DNA of 19,497 nt, taken from JBCDCP01 sp039181495. GTDB taxonomy: Bacteria; Pseudomonadota; Alphaproteobacteria; Rhizobiales; Tepidamorphaceae. The stretch is from contig JBCDCP010000058.1 of assembly GCA_039181495.1 (NCBI GenBank), forward strand, positions 1 through 19,497. The letters are read 5' to 3'. The notes under the pieces were generated by a model. The model saw only the letters and a list, made by a program, of their open reading frames with translations. It ran no database searches and was not told where the DNA came from. The number at the start of each line of letters is the position of its first letter. Positions within the stretch are counted from its first letter, which is position 1. The position numbers and the translations under genes were made by a program. Shown piece by piece: positions 14,283 through 19,497 of the stretch.

Positions 14283-14297
14283 TGCCTGGATCAGGCA
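14283..14297. promoter_or_regulatory. 15-base palindrome upstream of the L,D-transpeptidase gene
   Basis: TGCCTG (14283-14288) and CAGGCA (14292-14297) flank GAT. It lies in the divergent region 14177-14429. A second imperfect dyad (TAAGCC/GGCTAA) is at 14182-14198, next to the DUF1295 start. The first may be an operator or a leader hairpin of the L,D-transpeptidase gene; neither shares sequence with the ldtR leader repeats. Confidence 0.4.
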
Positions 14298-14429
14298 ATC
14301 TGCTATTTGGTTTTGAGCGGGGGCTACACACTCGCCCACTTGCGTCCTACGTTCAGCGCGTCTACGGACAGTAGGGTTGCGCGGATCGTCGGGTTTGGGC
14401 GTTTTGGCGGAGAGATAGCGGCAAAACTG

Positions 14430-15707
14430 ATGTCACGTTTTTTCAAAAATGATCTGTCTCGCAGGGCATTTGGCCTGGGGCTTGGCGCCACGGTTGCCTC
14501 GGCAACGCTTGCAGGGCGCAGTTCCAGCGCGCTCGCGGGCAATGAGGGCGATATCATTATCAACCGCGGGACGACGTCGCGTGTTGATACCCGCGCCCAG
14601 CAGACAGCAAGGGCGTTGAACAATTCGCCGCCGGTGCTTTCTCAGCAAACGATCGAGAATACGCGCCGCGCCCTGGAGCAACATCTTGAGCTTCAGTCCC
14701 GTGGCGGCTGGGGCGTTGTCGAGCCGCAATACCAGCTTCGGCTGGGATCTTCCGGCCGGGTTGTCCGGGATCTGCGCCGCCGTCTGATGCTGTCGGGCGA
14801 TCTCAACCCAAATGCGGGAATGTCGCGTCGATATGATGAGTCGGTGCTGGCCGCCGTCCGGCGCTTCCAGATGCGTAATGGTCTTATTCCGGATGGCATT
14901 ATCCGGCGCGAGACTCTGGAACAGCTGAACGTCCCCGTTGCGACCCGGATTATGCAGTTGAGGACCAACCTGGTTCGAGTATCGGCATTGTCGGCAGACC
15001 CGGGCGACCGCTTTGTCATGGTCAATATTCCGGGCGCGGAGATCGAAGCGGTTGAGAATGGGGTTGTTGCCGGTCGCCATGCCGCTGTGGTTGGCAAGGT
15101 CGATCGGCAGACGCCGCTCGTTACCAGCGCGATCCATGAGGTGAACTTCAATCCGTTCTGGCACGCCCCCAAGAGTATCGTGAGGCGCGACATCATTCCC
15201 AAGATGCGCGAGGATCCCGATTATCTGAGCCGGTACTCGATCCGGATCTACGATGGCCGCATGCGCGAGATCGATCCTCGCTCGGTTGACTGGTATAGTG
15301 ACGAGGCGGTGCGTTACCTGCTTCGGCAGGATCCGGGCGAGAAAAATGCGCTTGGGTACATCCGTATCAACTTCCACAACAAACACGCGGTCTATCTTCA
15401 CGACACGCCGCAGCAAGCCTTGTTCGACGAGAACCTGCGGTTCCATTCATCGGGCTGCGTGCGCGTCGAGAACGTGCGTGATTTCGTCACATGGCTGCTC
15501 ACGCCCAACGGCGACTGGACGCGGCAGCGGGTCGACGCGACGGTGACTTCGGGCGAACGCATTGACGCTGATCTCGCCCTGCGCGCGCCGATCTACATGA
15601 TCTATGTGACGGCTTGGGCGGGGAGCGATGGCATCACGCAGTTTCGCCCCGATGTTTATGCGTGGGATGCCGCAGGCCGTATGGCGATTGCTGATCAGGA
15701 TATCTGA
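14430..15707 (+). CDS. L,D-transpeptidase with Tat-type signal and peptidoglycan-binding domain
   Basis: Periplasmic enzyme forming 3-3 cross-links in peptidoglycan or anchoring proteins to it; probably the LdtR-controlled LdtP counterpart. I chose ATG 14430 (425 residues) because it places a twin-arginine signal right at the N-terminus: SRRAF (10-14), a hydrophobic GLGLGATVASATLAG (15-29) and a likely cleavage after SSSALA (31-36). A TTG at 14307 would bury the signal; no good Shine-Dalgarno decides. Domains: a peptidoglycan-binding type 1 fold (about 101-169, LRLGSSGRVVRDLRRRL) and a YkuD catalytic domain (about 193-352) with H339 and C343 in FHSSGCVRVENV. NPFWHAPKSIV (241-251) is typical of the YcbB-like group. 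Confidence 0.92.
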   Translation: MSRFFKNDLSRRAFGLGLGATVASATLAGRSSSALAGNEGDIIINRGTTSRVDTRAQQTARALNNSPPVLSQQTIENTRRALEQHLELQSRGGWGVVEPQYQLRLGSSGRVVRDLRRRLMLSGDLNPNAGMSRRYDESVLAAVRRFQMRNGLIPDGIIRRETLEQLNVPVATRIMQLRTNLVRVSALSADPGDRFVMVNIPGAEIEAVENGVVAGRHAAVVGKVDRQTPLVTSAIHEVNFNPFWHAPKSIVRRDIIPKMREDPDYLSRYSIRIYDGRMREIDPRSVDWYSDEAVRYLLRQDPGEKNALGYIRINFHNKHAVYLHDTPQQALFDENLRFHSSGCVRVENVRDFVTWLLTPNGDWTRQRVDATVTSGERIDADLALRAPIYMIYVTAWAGSDGITQFRPDVYAWDAAGRMAIADQDI

Positions 15708-15731
15708 CACTGTTCTGCACAGTGGTATAAT
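15704..15731 (+). promoter_or_regulatory. Near-consensus promoter with palindrome in the spacer
   Basis: CTGACA (15704-15709, 5 of 6 to TTGACA) and TATAAT (15726-15731, 6 of 6) are 16 bases apart, immediately at the L,D-transpeptidase stop. The dyad CACTGT/ACAGTG (15708-15713 and 15719-15724) fills the spacer and could be an operator. Predicted transcription start is near 15738, driving the DUF6898-like gene and perhaps glyA. Confidence 0.5.
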
Positions 15732-15736
15732 GACAG

Positions 15737-15762
15737 AACGAGGCGCCCATCGGCGCCTCGTT
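15737..15762 (+). terminator. Strong GC stem-loop: terminator of the L,D-transpeptidase gene or 5' end stem of the next transcript
   Basis: AACGAGGCGCC (15737-15747) pairs perfectly with GGCGCCTCGTT (15752-15762) around CATC. The following bases (TACGTT) are only weakly T-rich. Position 30 bases after the stop suits a terminator, but it also sits exactly at the predicted start of transcription from the TATAAT promoter. Confidence 0.65.
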
Positions 15763-15840
15763 TACGTTGTGGCCGGTCATTTGGAGGCGTCAGTTCGGTT
15801 CGATGGTGCGGATTGGCCGAGTGAACCTGTCGATGGCAAT

Positions 15841-16059
15841 ATGGCCACTTGCGCCAGTGATTCCCCCGGCTGTCGGGCCATGCAACGAGAAGTCATCCTC
15901 GAATACACCGCCGTTGGTCGTTCACTCAAAGTGGTGGCGATCGATGCCAAGACTGGCCTTGAGGCGACCATCATTGCGCCAAGCGGAACTCCGCGCTCCG
16001 AGATAGATCGTGTTGCTGTGCGCAAGCTTGAACGGCTTATCGCGCGCAGCGCTGAGTGA
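15841..16059 (+). CDS. Small conserved protein, DUF6898-like
   Basis: A 72-residue protein without membrane segments. The core from about residue 15, REVILEYTAVGRSLKVVAID followed by AKTGLEATIIAPSGTPRSEI, then the helix RVAVRKLERLIARS, matches from memory the short DUF6898 proteins found upstream of glyA in Rhizobiales; its role is unknown. The start is uncertain: ATG 15841 and ATG 15880 both fit, neither has a clear Shine-Dalgarno. The in-frame ATG 15730 is unlikely because it lies inside the promoter and stem-loop. It is followed by glyA after 131 bases. Confidence 0.65.
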   Translation: MATCASDSPGCRAMQREVILEYTAVGRSLKVVAIDAKTGLEATIIAPSGTPRSEIDRVAVRKLERLIARSAE

Positions 16060-16075
16060 GCTACGTATCTTTTCT

Positions 16076-16081
16076 TATAAT
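16076..16081 (+). promoter_or_regulatory. Candidate -10 element for glyA
   Basis: TATAAT at 16076-16081 in a T-rich stretch, about 110 bases before the glyA start. The -35 region is poor (CTGAGT at 18-base spacing). The leader contains a weak long-range CTATG/CATAG pairing (16105-16143). Promoter activity is a guess. Confidence 0.35.
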
Positions 16082-16190
16082 CGTTCTTTGCACCAGTCAG
16101 AGGCCTATGTTAGCCATCGCGCCTTGGCGTGCTGGTTTCATAGCCGGCTGAGGCGCCCACAGAACAATCACTGGCTTGGGGGACCTGATC

Positions 16191-17504
16191 GTGGCCAATA
16201 CCGATATGACTGCGACTGAACCGGCGACAACACGTTTCTTTGGTGAAGCGTTGGCCGACGCCGATCCGGAATTGCATGCGGCTGTCCGTGGCGAATATGG
16301 ACGCCAGGCGCACGAGATTGAGCTGATCGCCTCGGAGAACATCGTTTCGAAAGCGGTGTTGGAGGCTCAAGGCTCTGTCCTGACCAACAAATATGCTGAA
16401 GGCTATCCCGGGCGGCGGTATTACGCCGGATGTGAATTCGTCGATGTCGCCGAGCAACTCGCCATCGACCGGGCCAAAGCGCTTTACGATTGCGATTACG
16501 CGAATGTTCAGCCGCATTCAGGTGCGCAGGCCAATCAGGCCGTCTTCTTGGCCTTGCTGAAACCCGGTGACACGTTCATGGGGCTCGATCTGGCCTGCGG
16601 CGGGCACCTCACACATGGCGCTCCGGTCAACCTTTCGGGCAAGTGGTTCAATCCGGTTTCTTACAAGGTACGTCCCGATGATCACCTGATCGACATGGAC
16701 GAGGTGCGCGACATGGCACGTCAGCACCGCCCGAAAATGATCATTGCCGGCGGTTCGGCTTATCCACGAACCATTGATTTTGCTGCATTCCGAGAAATCG
16801 CCGATGAAATCGATGCCTGGTTTCTGGTCGACATGGCGCATTTCTCCGGACTTGCAGCGGCGCGGGTTCATCCAAACCCCGTCGACCACGCCCATGTTGT
16901 AACGACCACGACCCACAAAACCCTGCGGGGCCCACGTGGCGGTATGATCCTGTCGCGCGATGCTGATCTGGGCAAGAAGTTCAACTCGGCCGTCTTCCCC
17001 GGACTACAGGGCGGTCCGCTGATGCACGTGATCGCGGCGAAAGCCGTTGCATTTGGCGAGGCACTCAGGCCGGAGTTTCGTTCTTATGCCGCGCAAGTGG
17101 TTGAGAATGCACAGGCACTTGCGGCAAGCCTGAGCGAGCAGGGCATCGATCTTGTGTCGGGAGGGACCGACACGCATGTGGTGCTGGCCGACTTACGGCC
17201 CAAGGGCGTGACCGGTGTTGCCTCCGAACAGGCGCTGAAAGCTGCCGACATAACTTGCAACAAGAATGGTGTGCCCTTCGACCCTGAGAAACCGATGGTG
17301 ACGTCGGGAATCAGGCTTGGTTCGCCAGCCGGCACAACGCGCGGCTTTGGGCCAGCGGAGTTCCGCGAAGTCGGAAACATGATTGCGGAGGTTGTCAATG
17401 CGGTTGCAGCGGGCGGCGGTACTGCAGACGAGGCAGTAACGGCCGGTGTGAAGCAGCGCGTCCACGCAATGACCGATCGCTTTCCGATTTACGACGCTGT
17501 TTGA
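16191..17504 (+). CDS. glyA: Serine hydroxymethyltransferase
   Basis: PLP enzyme interconverting serine and glycine while charging tetrahydrofolate with a one-carbon unit. GTG 16191 is favoured by GGGGGA (16178-16183) 7 bases upstream; ATG 16206 and TTG 16176 are also in frame. In the 437-residue product: ELIASENIVS, the NKYAEGYPGRRYYAGCE segment, QPHSGAQAN, VDMAHFSGL, and the cofactor lysine K243 in TTTTHKTLRGPRGG; GSPAGTTRGF is near the C-terminus. Length is normal and no key residue is missing. nrdR follows 61 bases later, an order common in alphaproteobacteria (glyA-nrdR-ribD). Confidence 0.97.
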   Translation: MANTDMTATEPATTRFFGEALADADPELHAAVRGEYGRQAHEIELIASENIVSKAVLEAQGSVLTNKYAEGYPGRRYYAGCEFVDVAEQLAIDRAKALYDCDYANVQPHSGAQANQAVFLALLKPGDTFMGLDLACGGHLTHGAPVNLSGKWFNPVSYKVRPDDHLIDMDEVRDMARQHRPKMIIAGGSAYPRTIDFAAFREIADEIDAWFLVDMAHFSGLAAARVHPNPVDHAHVVTTTTHKTLRGPRGGMILSRDADLGKKFNSAVFPGLQGGPLMHVIAAKAVAFGEALRPEFRSYAAQVVENAQALAASLSEQGIDLVSGGTDTHVVLADLRPKGVTGVASEQALKAADITCNKNGVPFDPEKPMVTSGIRLGSPAGTTRGFGPAEFREVGNMIAEVVNAVAAGGGTADEAVTAGVKQRVHAMTDRFPIYDAV

Positions 17505-17527
17505 TCGACACCTTGGAGCACCCGGTT

Positions 17528-17563
17528 ATGGCAATGGGAGCCCAGCAAGCCGGGCGTGATTGA
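17528..17563 (+). CDS. Possible 11-codon leader peptide before nrdR
   Basis: ATG GCA ATG ... TGA encodes MAMGAQQAGRD. GGAG (17515-17518) sits 9 bases before the ATG and the stop is 2 bases before the nrdR ATG, so ribosomes could hand over to nrdR. No homology is possible at this length, and it may be chance. Confidence 0.25.
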   Translation: MAMGAQQAGRD

Positions 17564-17565
17564 CG

Positions 17566-18063
17566 ATGCGTTGTCCATTTTGCGGCAACCTGGATACCCA
17601 GGTGAAAGACTCCCGGCCGACAGAGGACCACTCGGCAATCCGGAGGCGGCGTATCTGTCCTGATTGCGGGCAGCGTTTCACGACATTTGAGCGCGTGCAG
17701 CTTCGCGAGCTGATGATCATCAAGAAGAGTGGCCGGCGGGTTCCGTTTGATCGTGACAAGCTGATGCGGTCGGTCCAGATCGCGTTGCGTAAACGCCCCA
17801 TCGATGGTGAGCGTCTGGAGAGGCTCGTCTCGGGCATAGTACGTCGGCTTGAAAGCCTTGGTGAGAGCGAAATTCCATCCGATATGGTCGGCAAGCTGGT
17901 TATGGAAAGCCTGATCAATGTTGATCAGGTCGCCTATGTCCGCTTTGCGTCGGTTTACCGAGACTTTCGTGAGGTCAAGGACTTTGAAGAGTTCATCGAC
18001 CGGCTCGGCGACTTTGACGTGCCGGACAAGGACGGACGTTCGCGCCCGGACGATGACGCCTGA
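17566..18063 (+). CDS. nrdR: Transcriptional repressor NrdR
   Basis: ATP/dATP-sensing repressor of ribonucleotide reductase genes. ATG 17566 gives MRCPFCGN, the invariant start of the family, so the longer TTG start at 17560 is rejected. 165 residues: zinc ribbon with C3, C6, C31 and C34, the linker DSRPTEDHSAIRRRRICPDC (15-34), then an ATP-cone (about 49-139) beginning VKK-like IIKKSGRRVPFDRDKL. The acidic tail DKDGRSRPDDDA is typical for alphaproteobacteria. GGGCG (17552-17556) is only a weak ribosome site. No ribonucleotide reductase gene is in the window. Confidence 0.97.
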   Translation: MRCPFCGNLDTQVKDSRPTEDHSAIRRRRICPDCGQRFTTFERVQLRELMIIKKSGRRVPFDRDKLMRSVQIALRKRPIDGERLERLVSGIVRRLESLGESEIPSDMVGKLVMESLINVDQVAYVRFASVYRDFREVKDFEEFIDRLGDFDVPDKDGRSRPDDDA

Positions 18064-18127
18064 TCGCGTACTCTGCGCGCGGGCGAATACTGTTCTGGTC
18101 AGAAGCTAGCAGGCGCCGATTTGGACC

Positions 18128-19360
18128 ATGGAAGCAAGTTACTCGCCTCTGAATGATGCCGCGTCGACACTCGATGGCATGGCGTTAACTGACGCTGATC
18201 ACCGCTACATGAAAGCTGCGCTTCGATTGTCGCGTCGCGGGCTTGGACAGACGTGGCCAAATCCTTCTGTAGGGGCTCTGGTGGTAACCGGCGGTTACAC
18301 TGGCCACCCTGTCATCCTTGGAGGAGGGACCACGGCTGACGCTGGCCGACCGCATGCCGAGCGGATTGCGCTGGATGATGCTCTGACATCTGGCGGCGCT
18401 GAGGCGCCGGCTCCGGATGTCCTGCGCGGTTCGACGGTCTATGTGACACTCGAGCCATGTTGTCATTACGGGCGGACCCCGCCATGCACAGACGCTTTGA
18501 TTGATGCCGGTGTCGCGCGTGTCGTGACAGCCATGGCGGATCCTGATCATCGGGTCAGTGGACGTGGCCACGGCCTGTTGCGCGAGGCGGGAGTCGAGGT
18601 TAAGAGCGGAATCCTGCAGATCGAGGCAGAGGCGCTGCATCTTGGGCATATCACCCGGGTTCAGACTGGGAAACCATTCGTAACGCTCAAGATCGCCCTC
18701 AGTGCGGACGGCTTCATCGCCGACGCACATAAAAGGCCCGTCGCTATTTCAGGTCAGGCCGCCATGGCGCAGGTCCATCTGCTGCGTGCCGAGTATGATG
18801 CCATTCTGATTGGCGTAGGCACGGCTATTGCCGATGATCCGCAATTGACGGTGCGTTTGCCTGGCATGGCCAGCAGGTCGCCGACACGCATTGTCCTCGA
18901 TACGCAACTTAGGCTGCCGCTTGAGAGCAGGCTCGCGCAGGGGGCGGGTGATGCGCCACTGTGGGTGGTTACCGCGGCACACGATGTTGCACAGATCAAT
19001 GCACTGCAGAACAGAGGCATTGAGATCATTCAGGTCGATTCCGAGCCCGATGGACGGCTGTCGCTCGATGCGGTCTTGCTGAAGCTTGGGAATAGGGGCG
19101 TGACGCGATTGTTGATCGAAGGTGGCGTCGGCATCAGCGATGCGCTCCTCAAGACCCGGATCCCGGATCAGGTGGTGCTGGCCCAATCAGAAACAGTCAC
19201 GATCGGGGAGGGCGTTGCTCCGCGCCTCGTGCCAGACCTACAAAGCAATGGGCTCGATGGCGCGTATGTTGTCGGCTGGGAAACCGCCTGGGGCTCTGAT
19301 AAAGCGACGGTCTATCGGCCTGGCGGCAGCGCGTTCAGCAGCCAAGCGGGCATTCTCTGA
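18128..19360 (+). CDS. ribD: Riboflavin biosynthesis protein RibD (deaminase/reductase)
   Basis: Bifunctional enzyme for the second and third steps of riboflavin synthesis: pyrimidine deamination, then NADPH-dependent ribosyl reduction. 410 residues from ATG 18128; ATG 18179 (MALTDADHRYM) would match typical N-termini better and is a real alternative, with no clear Shine-Dalgarno at either. The deaminase domain has TWPNPSVGALVV, zinc site PHAERIAL and EPCCHYGRTPPC, and DPDHRVSGRG. The reductase domain starts near PFVTLKIALSADGFIA and includes GVGTAIADDPQLTVR and LLIEGGVGI. It lies 64 bases after nrdR and 38 before ribE. Confidence 0.96.
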   Translation: MEASYSPLNDAASTLDGMALTDADHRYMKAALRLSRRGLGQTWPNPSVGALVVTGGYTGHPVILGGGTTADAGRPHAERIALDDALTSGGAEAPAPDVLRGSTVYVTLEPCCHYGRTPPCTDALIDAGVARVVTAMADPDHRVSGRGHGLLREAGVEVKSGILQIEAEALHLGHITRVQTGKPFVTLKIALSADGFIADAHKRPVAISGQAAMAQVHLLRAEYDAILIGVGTAIADDPQLTVRLPGMASRSPTRIVLDTQLRLPLESRLAQGAGDAPLWVVTAAHDVAQINALQNRGIEIIQVDSEPDGRLSLDAVLLKLGNRGVTRLLIEGGVGISDALLKTRIPDQVVLAQSETVTIGEGVAPRLVPDLQSNGLDGAYVVGWETAWGSDKATVYRPGGSAFSSQAGIL

Positions 19361-19398
19361 ACGGCAGCACGAACGCCACACGAAAAGGCGCAGTATCC

Positions 19399-19497
19399 AT
19401 GTTCACCGGTCTCGTCAGCGACATCGGCACAGTCATTGCATCTGAGCAAACGGCGGCCGGCGTACGCCTTGTTGTGGCCAGTCGCTACGACCCCGAC
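19399..19497 (+). CDS. ribE: Riboflavin synthase alpha chain, 3' truncated by window
   Basis: Only the first 33 codons are present. MFTGLVSDIGTVIASEQTA is the hallmark N-terminus of riboflavin synthase (MFTGLV..IG.V), which joins two 6,7-dimethyl-8-ribityllumazine molecules to form riboflavin. AAAAGG (19383-19388) lies 10 bases before the ATG. The position after ribD supports the call. The remainder of the first lumazine-binding domain and all of the second lie beyond the window. Confidence 0.9.
   Translation, partial: MFTGLVSDIGTVIASEQTAAGVRLVVASRYDPD

Noticed and set aside
14307..14429. N-terminal extension of the L,D-transpeptidase from TTG 14307
   Set aside because: It would place 41 residues before the twin-arginine signal, there is no ribosome site at the TTG, and the added residues look like non-coding DNA.
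14433..15446. 337-codon open frame on the - strand
   Set aside because: It lies fully antisense to the L,D-transpeptidase, whose catalytic and signal motifs are clear. Its translation has no recognisable domain; long antisense frames are common in GC-rich coding DNA.
15708..15724. LexA-type box at CACTGT...ACAGTG
   Set aside because: The spacing (CTGT-N5-ACAG) does not fit the enterobacterial box, and the alphaproteobacterial GTTC-N7-GTTC form is absent.
1..19497. Mobile elements, CRISPR arrays, tRNA or rRNA genes, phage genes
   Set aside because: I looked in gaps and on both strands and saw no transposase, repeat-spacer pattern, tRNA-like cloverleaf or terminal repeats. The window reads as conserved core chromosome.

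Overview
This window looks like core chromosome from an alphaproteobacterium, most likely of the Rhizobiales/Hyphomicrobiales. The reasons are moderately high GC, near-complete coding, ATGA/GTGA gene overlaps, a magnesium-type HemB lacking the zinc cysteines, an alphaproteobacterial ParC, and an LdtR-type MarR regulator with a DUF6163-like protein in the order hemB - DUF6163 - ldtR - L,D-transpeptidase - glyA - nrdR - ribD - ribE, which as I recall it is typical of rhizobia. I see no phage, transposon, CRISPR array, tRNA or rRNA. The longest stretches without a gene are about 230-255 bases (10897-11128 and 14177-14429), so no gap exceeds 300 bases.

Region 1 (1-6172, + strand) is a housekeeping run: the 3' part of the (p)ppGpp synthetase/hydrolase rsh, a DUF2062 membrane protein, acpS, lepB, rnc, era and recO. 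Several of these genes overlap or nearly touch. It links stringent response, lipid carrier activation, protein export, RNA processing, ribosome assembly and recombination. Three points stand out: an Asn/Gly-rich insertion in Rsh, an Asp-to-Asn change at a predicted metal ligand of RNase III, and two tandem hairpins just before the lepB ribosome binding site.

Region 2 (6182-10896) holds a small unknown membrane protein gene (-), parC (+), and then ate/bpt and hemB (both -). A short divergent control region separates the small gene from parC. hemB and the DUF6163 gene also diverge, around an 18-base palindrome.

Region 3 (11129-15707) is the most individual part: a DUF6163-type membrane protein, 3-hydroxyisobutyrate dehydrogenase (valine breakdown), the LdtR regulator, a DUF1295 membrane protein on the opposite strand, and a Tat-exported L,D-transpeptidase that should cross-link peptidoglycan. 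In related bacteria LdtR controls an L,D-transpeptidase and osmotic tolerance. The leader of ldtR carries a long inverted repeat, a tandem 10-base repeat and a small hairpin.

Region 4 (15704-19497) starts with a near-consensus promoter whose transcript would begin in a strong GC stem. It then contains a small DUF6898-like protein, glyA, nrdR, ribD and the start of ribE, covering one-carbon, deoxyribonucleotide and riboflavin metabolism.

I did not find a clearly new biological system. The best leads are regulatory (10952-10969, 12571-12713, 15704-15762) and residue-level (the Rsh insert and the RNase III Asn). All functional calls come from recognising protein families by eye; no search was run.
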